A DNA stretch of 64,000 bases, taken from the NCBI GenBank assembly GCA_023380935.1, contig JAMCST010000011.1:124001-188000 (forward strand), written 5' to 3'. Of this stretch, positions 37,642 through 47,458 are shown in pieces. The notes under the pieces were generated by a model. The model was not told the DNA's origin. It ran no database searches and worked only from the letters and a program-made list of their open reading frames with translations. The translations under genes were made by a program, and so were the position numbers. How positions within the stretch are numbered: the first letter of the stretch is position 1; every line of letters begins with the position of its first letter. This DNA is from Patescibacteria group bacterium (GTDB lineage Bacteria > Patescibacteriota > Microgenomatia > UBA1406 > GWC2-37-13).

Positions 37642-38073
37642 ATGAGAAATTTTAAAAGGGGTGGTGGTCCACGAAGAAGCTATGGTGGCGGTTTTGGCAG
37701 AAACGACCGGCACATGTTTAACGTGGTTTGCGGTAACTGCGGCAAAGATTGCCAGGTGCCTTTTAGGCCCACCGGCGATAAACCCGTGTACTGCAGTGAC
37801 TGTTTTGGAAAAATGGGAAATAGAGGCAATAGGAGATCTTTCGATCAACCAAGGTTTGGAGAAGGAAAATATCAAAATGACCAATACAAACCTCAGTTTG
37901 AGACACTTAATACCAAACTGGACAAGATACTGAATTTGCTCCGTCCAAAATCCGTTCCACGATCCTCTACACCGATCAAGATTCCAGCCGCAACCCCAAT
38001 TGGGGAAACGGAAACTAAAACCCCCAAGGCAGAACACCGCCCTAAGAAGCAAGTTTCAGAAGAAAAAGAATAA
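37642..38073 (+). CDS. CxxC-x17-CxxC zinc-binding domain protein
   Basis: VVCGNCGKDCQVPFRPTGDKPVYCSDCF with Gly/Arg-rich N-terminus. Confidence 0.82.
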   Translation: MRNFKRGGGPRRSYGGGFGRNDRHMFNVVCGNCGKDCQVPFRPTGDKPVYCSDCFGKMGNRGNRRSFDQPRFGEGKYQNDQYKPQFETLNTKLDKILNLLRPKSVPRSSTPIKIPAATPIGETETKTPKAEHRPKKQVSEEKE

Positions 38074-38410
38074 CCTTTTGACGATCGTCGAAGTGCAACT
38101 TCAGTCATCTTACGGAAAAACGGTCGAATAGTTGCCTTTCGGTTGTAGCCGAACCAATCCGGCCGACATGTGTTTTGGCGGATGACCATATTGCCGCTTC
38201 TGACTTATTTCTTTCCCTTCCTTCGTCTGATAAGTTTTCTTACGGCACCGTGCATCTTTTTTTTCAATAGAGACTTGGCTTTGCGCCTTGCGCCTCTTTT
38301 TAGTCTGGCCATATGGGGTCTGGGCCGGTGGTATTGATATTGACCACGACACAATTACTAACACGTTCTTTCCGGCAACGTATGCATGATCGATTCACGC
38401 TCGGCTTTTA

Positions 38411-38707
38411 TTAATAATGCCTTCTGTCGTCTCGTCTAAATCCTCCCCCATCTCTTTTTTCCCGGGGTTTGGCGATATTAACAACGATTGTTCGTCCTTC
38501 GACCTCTTTACCACTCATTTCCAGCGCTTTTTGTGCACTTTCCTCATTGGCAAAGGTAACAAATCCGAATCCTTTCGATCTTCCTGTTTGTCTGTCGGTA
38601 ATGACGATTGCTTCGGTAATTTCTCCGTATTGAGAAAAGAGTTCTTTTAATGAACTCTCGTTGATAGACCAAGGCAAGCTTCCAACAAATAGTTTATTTT
38701 TGTCCAT
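38411..38707 (-). CDS. RRM-type RNA-binding protein (paralog of 4292-4597)
   Basis: NKLFVGSLPWSINESSLKELFSQYGE, GRSKGFGFVTFANEE; AGGAGG upstream of ATG 38707. Confidence 0.95.
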   Translation of the reverse strand: MDKNKLFVGSLPWSINESSLKELFSQYGEITEAIVITDRQTGRSKGFGFVTFANEESAQKALEMSGKEVEGRTIVVNIAKPREKRDGGGFRRDDRRHY

Positions 38708-39074
38708 GTATATAACACCTCCTTTCAAAGTTTCTTTCAAAGTTTTATAGGTTATGAAGTATTTATGATCTTTTGTTATGTTATAACGCAGCTAAATAAT
38801 TCTCACCTGTCTAAGACAGTATACCACAATACTATGTCTTTTTTATATCAGTCGTCGATTGCCGCATTTAGACCATATAACTAAGATAGTGTAGATATGG
38901 CATGCGGTCCGAGTCCGGTCGTGCTGACAATTCCGTAGCCTTAACGAAGGATCGTTGAGCGGATCAGTCAAGACTTAAACCGTCCTGTAATTTCAATTCA
39001 ATTGAATCACTTCTCCAGGTTGTTGTCCTGAGCGAGGCCGAAGGAAAATGAGACGTCTGGGACAGTGTAAAAAG

Positions 39075-39737
39075 CTACAGTTTCTTACCGCATTCACCAC
39101 AAAATCGTGTTCCGGCGATATTCTTAGCCCCGCATTTGGGACACTTTTTCATGGCTAACGGCTCGCCGCAATTGTTGCAAAACTTGCCGTTGCCGGCCGG
39201 CTTGCCGCAACTGGGGCACATCGTTTGTTTTGCTTCGATATCGCCGGTAAAGACTTGGGTTCCTTTCGCCTTTGTTTCAATATCTTCCGCTTTTTTCTTA
39301 GCCCGGGCAGCGGCGACCTCCACCGATTCACGGGGCGCGCATTCAACACATAACCCTTCCTGCTCGTTCCAGTCGTTTTCGCAGTACCATTTCTTGCATT
39401 TGGCGCAACGGTGAAAGTGGCCTTTTGCTTCATTCTGTGCCAATTCGAAAGCGGCATCGTGCTCTTTTTGCCACTCGGGAGACATACCGCTGAACCGCTC
39501 ACTGATGGCGTCGGTACCTCGCTCCAGACCATAACCAATATTATATTTGCCGGTTAGTTGGGCAGCGGCGCTCAGTATCCCTCCAACACTTTTTAAGAAT
39601 TTGCCTTTCCCATAGGACTTGGATTCGATAAACTTGGACTTGTATCCCTCCTTACACGACTCGCAAAAAAAAGTGAACTGGAAACCCGCCTCGGTACTGT
39701 TGTCGGCAAAGTTATCCGTAAAAGGCTGCATGGTCAT
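39075..39737 (-). CDS. zinc-ribbon protein
   Basis: CESC, CAKC..CVEC, CPSCGKPAGNGKFCNNCGEP, CPKCGAKNIAGTRFCGECGKKL. Confidence 0.85.
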   Translation of the reverse strand: MTMQPFTDNFADNSTEAGFQFTFFCESCKEGYKSKFIESKSYGKGKFLKSVGGILSAAAQLTGKYNIGYGLERGTDAISERFSGMSPEWQKEHDAAFELAQNEAKGHFHRCAKCKKWYCENDWNEQEGLCVECAPRESVEVAAARAKKKAEDIETKAKGTQVFTGDIEAKQTMCPSCGKPAGNGKFCNNCGEPLAMKKCPKCGAKNIAGTRFCGECGKKL

Positions 39738-39739
39738 AC

Positions 39740-41137
39740 TTATTTTTTATTAATTAATAACGGTTTCTTGCATTTTTTGCACGTATCGCCGATTGGCGGT
39801 TGCTCTGTTTTGCAATTGGGACATTTTACAAGCAACCGCTTATCGCAGTGTTCGCAATAATCACCGAAAAAAGTCGTTTTCCCGCAATGAGGACACTTAA
39901 CCGATAAGGGAAAGTTGCATTGGTCGCAGACCTTCCACCCCTTTTCGATCGGCGTGTTGCATTTCGGGCATCTGATTGGTCCCTGGGGATTGGCTTTCCC
40001 GCAAAAAGGACAACTGCGGGAATTGGGGGGAATCAGTTTGTCGCAATACACACAGGGGTGCTTGTACCCGACCGTTGATTTATCGGCTGCCGGACTACCG
40101 GAATTCATCGGCGGACCATCTTTCTCCGGCGGCTTCCGGCGCAGAAGAAAAACCACCGCTATAATTACCGCTAAAACCGTTCCAATAATGATCAATAAGA
40201 ATGTTTGATCACGCTCGTTGGCCATCAATGAATTGGCGGTTAAGGGAGCGGTTGACGGTGAAACGACCGATTCCGGAGCCGTTGTCGGCTGACCGACGCC
40301 AGGGGCTTCTGTCACCATCAGACCGCCACCGGTGGGGAGCGCTGCACCACCAACCTCCATTTTATAAGCAATGATTTTTTCGCAGCCGAATGAGCATTTG
40401 ACGTCAAGGTAATAATTACCGTCGTTGGCCGGCACAAAAGATAGGGTGGTAATCGCTCCGGGATTGGCTGCCTGCTGTTCATCAAGTTTCGTTCGGTTGA
40501 CATCGTAAAGCGCCACATCCAAACCGCCTTGACCAGGAGGACTTATTTTTACCGAAGCCCTATCCCCCTTTTTTAACACTAACTTGTAATAATCATCCGT
40601 ATCGTTTCCCTGATCGCCCGACAGATATCCGTCGTAAGTACCGACGACTATCGGCAAAGCCTGATCGACCGTTTTCCCGGCGTCGGTCTGGGAACCGGCG
40701 TCAAAATAATCGACCAGTTTCAAGTCTAAGGACAGGTTGGTGGCCTGATTGATAGCGTCGTTTTTTAAGAGGAGGTAAAAAGTTCCCGGTGTCGAGGTTA
40801 GCCACGTCAGTGTTTCCATGTCGTTCTCGCCGCCGTAAACGTGAGTCAGGTCATTTTTATTGCTGTCGTAAAGAACAAAATCGACGTTCGTATTTCCGGA
40901 AAATCTGACCCCACCGACAATCGCCTGACCGCTTTTAACGTTATTTAAATAATACGCTTGTTGGGTCTTGCCCCCCTCTTCCCAATCAAGTTGGCCTCCT
41001 TGATATTGGCCGGGCGCAATCTCGACGGCCGTATCCAGGCTGCTGCCGCCCGCAGGAAAAGACAACTGGGCGAAAACGGGACGGAAAGGAATAAGAATAA
41101 GGAGACCGAGAATAAACCAATAGATATTTTTTTTCAT
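39740..41137 (-). CDS. membrane protein: signal peptide, PPC-like extracellular domains, TM, cytoplasmic zinc-ribbon array
   Basis: Start ATG 41137; two PPC-like blocks (GTFYLLLKND, DGNYYLDVKC), TM TFLLIIIGTVLAVIIAVVFLLRRK, eight CxxC motifs at C-terminus. Confidence 0.8.
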   Translation of the reverse strand: MKKNIYWFILGLLILIPFRPVFAQLSFPAGGSSLDTAVEIAPGQYQGGQLDWEEGGKTQQAYYLNNVKSGQAIVGGVRFSGNTNVDFVLYDSNKNDLTHVYGGENDMETLTWLTSTPGTFYLLLKNDAINQATNLSLDLKLVDYFDAGSQTDAGKTVDQALPIVVGTYDGYLSGDQGNDTDDYYKLVLKKGDRASVKISPPGQGGLDVALYDVNRTKLDEQQAANPGAITTLSFVPANDGNYYLDVKCSFGCEKIIAYKMEVGGAALPTGGGLMVTEAPGVGQPTTAPESVVSPSTAPLTANSLMANERDQTFLLIIIGTVLAVIIAVVFLLRRKPPEKDGPPMNSGSPAADKSTVGYKHPCVYCDKLIPPNSRSCPFCGKANPQGPIRCPKCNTPIEKGWKVCDQCNFPLSVKCPHCGKTTFFGDYCEHCDKRLLVKCPNCKTEQPPIGDTCKKCKKPLLINKK

Positions 41138-42303
41138 GGGTTTACGGAAATTAATAATTTGTCGACGTTTTTTTGCCAAGTTTCAGTGGAAGTGTGGATA
41201 ACCCGTCCGATAAATAGCGATCTTAGTCTTTTCAGTTCTGGTATTTTTTTAAGGGCAATCTCATATGGAGTGCCGCTGATTTTTTCATCGGGGAAATAAA
41301 CCGGTTCCCGCTTAAAATTAGATTTGATCATGGCATCGTTTATTTCGGCAAGCGTTTCGTCAACGCGGCCTTTCTCGGTCCTGAAAAAATAGGTTGCCTT
41401 GCCGTCGTCTTCGGCGGTTGCCGATTCCAAAGCGATCACTTTCTTGTCAATCGGTATTAAAAACCAAATAAATTCAATTCCGTTATCTTTTTTTAAACCG
41501 ATGCTGACAAGGTCTTTCGCCGCCTTAGCGCACAAATAGTCATATTCTTCCTTTACTCCCAACCGTCCTAATTTCTTTTCCATTTCCTCCCAGATTTTTG
41601 GCGATATTTTTTCAATATCGGCTTTTTTTGCGGTCCGGCCCTCTTTAAGAAGTCGCGACGCTGACCGGATAAGTGAAGGATTGATCGTTGGGAATAACTC
41701 CTGGAGCGTTTGTTGAATATTCGCCGATGAGGCGTTGATAACTTCAGATAATAGGTTGACGATTTGGTCATGGCGCTCGCCGAGCTGAAGCAGCTTTACA
41801 GTTATTTCTTTGGCCGCAATCGAAATGGAAAAATCTTTATCTTCAACTTTAACGACTTCGTTTAAATAGATTTTTACCGGTTCTTGATTTTTGGGGATCA
41901 TAACCAACTTGTCGCCGTATATTTTAAGCTCACATTCGCCCTTACCCCGGCGTTTTCCACTTATAGATTCATATTGAATGTCACTGAATGTTTTTTTCGC
42001 TTCCTCTTTAATAAGTTCGTCCGATAGGACCATACGGTTTCTTTCTTTGAGAAGTTGCCGCAGGAAATCCTCGTATTGGTAACCCAGGTCGGCCAAAACA
42101 AGCGTTTCGTTCGAGGTTAAAGAAAGCGTAATTCTATAGTTCTCTTGCGTCACTTTGACGATATCCCGAAGGGAAAAATAAATGGGCTCGCCGAGTTTGG
42201 GCAGAATGGTCAACGAATCTTTGGAAAGATCACATTTTGCCTCACCCTGGGAGGACACTTCACCAACGCTCGATTTTAAACAAAACGTTAAAGCAAATGT
42301 CAT
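41134..42303 (-). CDS. hypothetical protein with duplicated PH-like N-terminal module
   Basis: LGEPIYFSLRDIVKVTQENYRITL and NQEPVKIYLNEVVKVEDKDFSISI repeats; ATGA overlap with next gene. Confidence 0.65.
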   Translation of the reverse strand: MTFALTFCLKSSVGEVSSQGEAKCDLSKDSLTILPKLGEPIYFSLRDIVKVTQENYRITLSLTSNETLVLADLGYQYEDFLRQLLKERNRMVLSDELIKEEAKKTFSDIQYESISGKRRGKGECELKIYGDKLVMIPKNQEPVKIYLNEVVKVEDKDFSISIAAKEITVKLLQLGERHDQIVNLLSEVINASSANIQQTLQELFPTINPSLIRSASRLLKEGRTAKKADIEKISPKIWEEMEKKLGRLGVKEEYDYLCAKAAKDLVSIGLKKDNGIEFIWFLIPIDKKVIALESATAEDDGKATYFFRTEKGRVDETLAEINDAMIKSNFKREPVYFPDEKISGTPYEIALKKIPELKRLRSLFIGRVIHTSTETWQKNVDKLLISVNP

Positions 42304-42396
42304 CTAGTCCTCAGTATAGCAAATAAACCAACGCATGTTATATGCACTAGTTTAGTTGACTTTCAGCTGATTTTTATCTATACATATATATTAATA

Positions 42397-42993
42397 ATGG
42401 CTGATGATTCCAAACCGATTATTGTTGCTGTTATATGCATCATCGCAAGCGCCTTCATTTCGGGGGTAGTTGTTTATAACCGGATTCATACATACCGACA
42501 AGGATATTCCGATACGCAACTGACTCCTAGCGTTCCTCCCCATGCCGCGTCCCCGACTCTCGGCAATCCCATGCCGACAGCCGCCATTACTATTCCGGCA
42601 GCCGGCGGCCCGCAGTCTCAAGCAAAAACAGTCCTTGAGAGTTTTTTTACGCTGGCCAACAAAGGCGATTACGAAAAAGCCGCCAACTTACTAGGATGGG
42701 ACAATATGGAAACGGCGGACCTGAACCAATGGCCGGGACCGACTTACGCCAAAACGCTGGAGAATTATTGCAAGGCAGTAGGAACCTGCTTAAAAATAAA
42801 GAATGCCGCCGGCGAGAAAATATCCGACGACAAATACCGTTTTGCCGTTTCTTTTCAAAATAACGACGGATCGGATTTTGTCATCAATCCGCCCAGCGGG
42901 ATGGCCGGTGTACCGACGACCACTTTTATTTTTACAGTTAAAAAAATTAACGGTGTTTTTAAACTGTTAACACCGCCGATTTTCCGATCGTGA
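42397..42993 (+). CDS. membrane-anchored hypothetical protein
   Basis: N-terminal TM IIVAVICIIASAFISGVVVY, proline-rich linker. Confidence 0.6.
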   Translation: MADDSKPIIVAVICIIASAFISGVVVYNRIHTYRQGYSDTQLTPSVPPHAASPTLGNPMPTAAITIPAAGGPQSQAKTVLESFFTLANKGDYEKAANLLGWDNMETADLNQWPGPTYAKTLENYCKAVGTCLKIKNAAGEKISDDKYRFAVSFQNNDGSDFVINPPSGMAGVPTTTFIFTVKKINGVFKLLTPPIFRS

Positions 42994-43007
42994 ATTAAAA
43001 AACAAAT

Positions 43008-43481
43008 ATGAATAAAAGGAGCGTCTTAATAATCGCCGTTGCCTGTGTCGTTACCGCGATTCTTGTGGGATTTGAGGTTTATGTTTGGCAGGGGGCAACG
43101 GCGCTGAGTTTCATTCCCGGCACTGCCTTGCCCGCTGGCAATGTTAAACTCAATAATGCTCCGGTTACCAAACCAAACGCGAATTACGACGAAATCAAAA
43201 CCAAGGAAGAAGGAATTGCCGCTTGTGAATATAATCGTTCATATGCCAAGACTGTCACCGATATCGAACAAAAAAAGGCAGCGGAAGCAATGGTTGACTA
43301 CTGTTACGCCATCATCGCCGGCAAATTCAATGATGCAAGTTTATGCCAAAGGACCGTTGATAAAGCTGGCTGCCAACAGACGGCCCAAGAACTTATTAAC
43401 ATGGGAAAAGAAATCCAAAATATGCCGGCTGAGCAAAGACAACAAATGCAGGATGCGTTTAAGAATTTTTACAAGCAATAA
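43008..43481 (+). CDS. membrane-anchored hypothetical protein, Cys-containing extracellular domain
   Basis: N-terminal TM; CEYN...CYA...CQRTVDKAGCQQ. Confidence 0.6.
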   Translation: MNKRSVLIIAVACVVTAILVGFEVYVWQGATALSFIPGTALPAGNVKLNNAPVTKPNANYDEIKTKEEGIAACEYNRSYAKTVTDIEQKKAAEAMVDYCYAIIAGKFNDASLCQRTVDKAGCQQTAQELINMGKEIQNMPAEQRQQMQDAFKNFYKQ

Positions 43482-43545
43482 TCGGGCTTTTTAGCCTATT
43501 TTCTGAAGGGAGGACCCCCATTCCCCTGCCTATCAAGCTTGCAGA

Positions 43546-43791
43546 ATGTGCTACCATAAGATTATGTTGAAAAAATCCCGACTGCTGTTTGCCTCCATAA
43601 TTTCAATCATTTTACTGTTTTATGCTTTTAACTATATTCCTAGAAATGTGGCGATCATTTCCTCAAGGACTTTGAGTAGGAAGATGGTTGATTACGTGTT
43701 GAACTTTGTATTATTCGATACCGTCATTTATTTGATACTAAGTCTGCTGGCTTATATCCGCAATAAAATCTTTCTTCGGAATAATAAGTAG
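43546..43791 (+). CDS. small two-TM hypothetical protein
   Basis: Two hydrophobic segments. Confidence 0.4.
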   Translation: MCYHKIMLKKSRLLFASIISIILLFYAFNYIPRNVAIISSRTLSRKMVDYVLNFVLFDTVIYLILSLLAYIRNKIFLRNNK

Positions 43792-43918
43792 GTAAAGAGT
43801 CGTCTGTCGTCGCATTTGCGATGTTTCAATGTCCGGTTCTTTTCGTCTGGGTCCAATCGCGTTGCCGCATTGCGATTAGAACATCTTTATGATACCATCA
43901 GGTGAGATTTTCTATTTT

Positions 43919-45025
43919 TTACACTAATTCTCCCAAAAAACTTTTTCCGTCTTTGATTTTGTCGGCGATCCCAAAATTATCCGCAACAGTTGCCGCAATA
44001 TCTGCAAAAGTATCTCTTGCGCCAAGATCAATCGCGCCCTTTATTCTTGGACTATAAACCAAAACGGGAACGTTTTCACTCGTATGATTAGTGTGGCTCG
44101 TTTGAGTTGGATCATGCCTTGCAAAATCATCTACTATTGCCCGCAACCTTTGTTCGTCAGTATCCAGTTTTTGAACATTATCACGATTTACTCCGTGGTA
44201 ATTAAGCATGCTCAAGGCTTTCCCGACTCCATAAACTGGAATTCCTAATTCTTTTAAGTGATCTATTAAGGTTGAGCCTTCTGGATCAACCCCGTAATCT
44301 CTTCTGTCTTTAGATATTCTCTCAAACTGTCCGGCGCTTGGCCCCCCTACGAATGGTCTCATGACTATCCTTCCGATTTTATATCCCGCTTCATCAACGG
44401 CTTTTCTTACGGCTTTACCAATCTCTTCAATTTTTGCTTGCGGGACAACCCCCTGGTGGAGAGGAATTTGTATTAAACTCTCACTGGATGCATATATTGG
44501 TATCATTAAAGGACCATCTTCTGCTTGCCCACTATGAAAATGCAGGTCTCCAATGCCTGGCGTATTTATAAATTTGACGCCGTTGATATCGTCTGTTTCG
44601 GGATTCCTGACTATTTGGACATCTCTTTTCATAACTTCTTTAATCGTTTCCTCCACCAATTTAACTACTTCGGGAGGAAAACCTGTTTTATCAAAAAACA
44701 TAAACTCTTCTGTTGTATTACAGCCCATTAATGCTTGATGACCCTCTGGACTGCCTTTACCAGCGTATCTTGGAATGGCGGCACCAAAAGCTCCTTTTAC
44801 CTCAATATCACTAGGTTGAACCATCTGTAGACCTTCTAGCCCAGGGACTCTTTGAATGCCAATCGAAGCAAGAGCCAAGGCGTCATAAGGTTTTCTTTGC
44901 GAGGCATGAAGAAGGCTGTTGGCACCTACGTCTTCAGGATTTTGTTCTCTTTTATTAACCGCCTCTCCACAACCGGCACCATCGATCACCGTTACCCTGA
45001 CGTTTTTGAAAATGGGGCGTTCCAT
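43919..45025 (-). CDS. phosphopentomutase-like (DeoB family) protein with divergent active-site loop
   Basis: VTVIDGAGCGEA, DVGANSLLHAS, HTSENVPVLVYSPRIKGAIDLGARDTFADIAATVADNFGI; ATG 45025. Confidence 0.85.
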   Translation of the reverse strand: MERPIFKNVRVTVIDGAGCGEAVNKREQNPEDVGANSLLHASQRKPYDALALASIGIQRVPGLEGLQMVQPSDIEVKGAFGAAIPRYAGKGSPEGHQALMGCNTTEEFMFFDKTGFPPEVVKLVEETIKEVMKRDVQIVRNPETDDINGVKFINTPGIGDLHFHSGQAEDGPLMIPIYASSESLIQIPLHQGVVPQAKIEEIGKAVRKAVDEAGYKIGRIVMRPFVGGPSAGQFERISKDRRDYGVDPEGSTLIDHLKELGIPVYGVGKALSMLNYHGVNRDNVQKLDTDEQRLRAIVDDFARHDPTQTSHTNHTSENVPVLVYSPRIKGAIDLGARDTFADIAATVADNFGIADKIKDGKSFLGELV

Positions 45026-45148
45026 TAGGGTATTATATAATATGCACCGATTTATACCCAATAATTTCAATTTAGGCAGAACAACATTTTGCATTCAGAC
45101 TATAAATCCATCTGACCCGAATTCGGACATTGTCTTTAAGTTGAGATA

Positions 45149-45799
45149 CTAAACCAACCCTGAGTAAATCATTGCGGCACCGACATTATTCGACGCTTTA
45201 ACAAGGGCATCCATCGAGCAACTCAAGCTTCTACCATGCGCTGGATCATGATAAAAAACCATGTCGTCGTCTACCTTATATATCAGAATTGAATGGAACG
45301 CGCGTTTCTTACCTGGATAAAGTTTGTGGAGCTTGATAGATGTCTGTACCAGACGACCCTTCGACATAGATGATTTGGTTCTGGCTGTGGTTAGTTTTCC
45401 ATAAATACACTTACATCCCAATTCCAACGCTCTAGACATTTCTTTATATGCTAGTGGTAATGGCTCCGTCGACTCATCTTTGTCTTTTGGATGTTCATAT
45501 TTCTTGTAGTTCATCGTTTCCGGATTGTTTTTAAACTCGGACAATGCTTTCGGATAAATATCTTTTTTGAAAAGGGGCCACGCCGCACACATGGTGGTAT
45601 TTATTCCATACTGTCTCGCTAGTTTAGCCATGGTCGGGTTCCAGAGATTTTTAAAATTCATGCCGTAATCTTTCCCGACTCTATTAATAAGTTCAGCCTC
45701 TGAGGCTTCTATCCCATAAAATGCTAAAACCATTCTAAGCACTGCCAGTGAGCAGGTATACGGATTATTCTGCTTAAAATATTTTGGTATTTTGTTCAT
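45149..45799 (-). CDS. C39-like (papain-fold) peptidase family protein
   Basis: YFKQNNPYTCSLAVLRMVLAFYG (Gln/Cys), FHSILIYKVDDD (His), FYHDPAHGR (Asp). Confidence 0.75.
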   Translation of the reverse strand: MNKIPKYFKQNNPYTCSLAVLRMVLAFYGIEASEAELINRVGKDYGMNFKNLWNPTMAKLARQYGINTTMCAAWPLFKKDIYPKALSEFKNNPETMNYKKYEHPKDKDESTEPLPLAYKEMSRALELGCKCIYGKLTTARTKSSMSKGRLVQTSIKLHKLYPGKKRAFHSILIYKVDDDMVFYHDPAHGRSLSCSMDALVKASNNVGAAMIYSGLV

Positions 45800-46025
45800 A
45801 ACGTGAGTTTTAATTCAGGAAACTTTCTTGTAAAAATTGATGTTTGTTTTCGTGTGATTTTAATCACCCAATAATAGCGTTAGTTACACCAATATATAAA
45901 TTTTTCTGGTTGTAAAGAAATATATAAATATACCATGGTTGATTCGTTATGGTAGTTGGCTTGCACTAAGCTTGCCGAAGTGCTGACACTGGGACTATGT
46001 GGGAACTTTTTATGAGAGATTACCT

Positions 46026-47231
46026 CTACATTCTTCTCCTTGATCGGATTGGATGAGGTAAGAATTTAGGCATAACACGCCTCATATATTCGTCAAACTT
46101 AGGTACAGTGAAAGAGGTGTCTCCATGTTGTTGTGAGAAAATCATACCTTTAGTAATCAAATTCGATCGGAAAGGAGCCACGCCTTCGACAGCTCTCCCT
46201 AGTTTTGAGGCGATATCACCAGAACGGTGTGGTCCTTTCCCAAGTTCCGCCATTGCTCGAAGATAATCTTTTTCAATTGGCGTTAATCTGTCAAATCTAA
46301 CTCGGAAGAATCCTGTATCCAGTGTTGATATCGCATTTCGAGTTGCCGTTTTAACATCGTCTTCGTTTATTGGCGATTTTTTTGCAGTTCTCCAAACGTG
46401 AGCTCCCCATTCTTGTAAAAAGTATGGGTATCCTTCTGTTTCTCTAAGTAATATTTTCAGAGCACCTGTATTAATAATAACGTTTTCTCTTGCTAAAGGA
46501 TCCTGTATGGCTTTTATTGCGTCTTTTGTTTCAAGCGCTCCAATTTCTTGAAACTCAAATAAACGTTCTGCATAAGATTTAGCCTCACCAGATAATCCAG
46601 CAAGTTGTGGTAAACCAGCGCCAAATAGAACGAATGGCAGTTGCAATTGACTTATTCTATGTAACCCAGCAAATAATGCTGCCAACTCTTCCTTTTCTAC
46701 ATATTGAAGCTCGTCAATAAATATCGCTACAGCGGAATTACTCTCAGTAGCAGCTTCTCCGACAGAAACTAGCAGATCTACGAGATCTTGATCCAAATTT
46801 CCGCTGTCTGCTATTCCTGCGGGACCTTTAACCTCGATGTTTATTTCTCCTATTTTTATCTTAAAAGCAGCGGCAAAAGACCTTAAAGCATTAGCAGCAA
46901 TTTTTATTTTTTCCTTTGCTCCTTCTTTTGAATCCATCAGTAATAATATTTTTCTTAATCCAGGAATAATAAGTTTAGCTAAGGATGCGTCTTCAGGAGA
47001 CTCAATAAAAAATGTATAATATTTTTGTTCGTCAGCCATTTGATTGATCTTATTTAGAAGTACAGTTTTTCCCACTCCACGAAGCCCAGTAAATATTGAG
47101 CTCCTATCACTTCTTCCCGCTTTGAACCTTTGTAATATTATAGATGCTCGTTCCAAATTGGCATTTCGGCCTGCAAGCTCTGGCGGTTTTTTACCAGCAC
47201 CGGGAGAAAACGGATTGTTAAGCTCTTTCAT
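46026..47231 (-). CDS. AAA/STAND-like ATPase (archaeal-ATPase/Cdc6-like) with C-terminal winged-helix
   Basis: FTGLRGVGKTVLL Walker A, VAIFIDELQYVEKEELAAL Walker B; HTH-like C-terminus. Confidence 0.82.
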   Translation of the reverse strand: MKELNNPFSPGAGKKPPELAGRNANLERASIILQRFKAGRSDRSSIFTGLRGVGKTVLLNKINQMADEQKYYTFFIESPEDASLAKLIIPGLRKILLLMDSKEGAKEKIKIAANALRSFAAAFKIKIGEINIEVKGPAGIADSGNLDQDLVDLLVSVGEAATESNSAVAIFIDELQYVEKEELAALFAGLHRISQLQLPFVLFGAGLPQLAGLSGEAKSYAERLFEFQEIGALETKDAIKAIQDPLARENVIINTGALKILLRETEGYPYFLQEWGAHVWRTAKKSPINEDDVKTATRNAISTLDTGFFRVRFDRLTPIEKDYLRAMAELGKGPHRSGDIASKLGRAVEGVAPFRSNLITKGMIFSQQHGDTSFTVPKFDEYMRRVMPKFLPHPIRSRRRM

Positions 47232-47458
47232 AATATTGAATTATATCATTCTTTGTAACACTAAGATATACTAAGATTAGTTAAGTTTTTTAAGTTTCTA
47301 TCTTTTAGAGTTGATTTTGATGAATAAAACAAGCAGATTTGCATGTTTTTTAACTTAATAAAAAACAATCTTGTGGATTATGGAGTTCGTAAGCAGTCAG
47401 CAAGCGCTATCAGTGTTTGTTGGATGTGTTGGCCTAGACTCTTAACATCCCTATAGTC

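Noticed and set aside
38880-39000. Possible tRNA or structured RNA (ggtccgagtccggtc resembles a T-arm)
   Set aside because: No matching acceptor, anticodon or D arms could be assembled on either strand.
39021-39047. TTGTCCTGAGCGAGGCCGAAGGA as a dispersed repeat
   Set aside because: Resembles repeats I have seen in other genomes but only one copy was noticed here; cannot be supported from this window.
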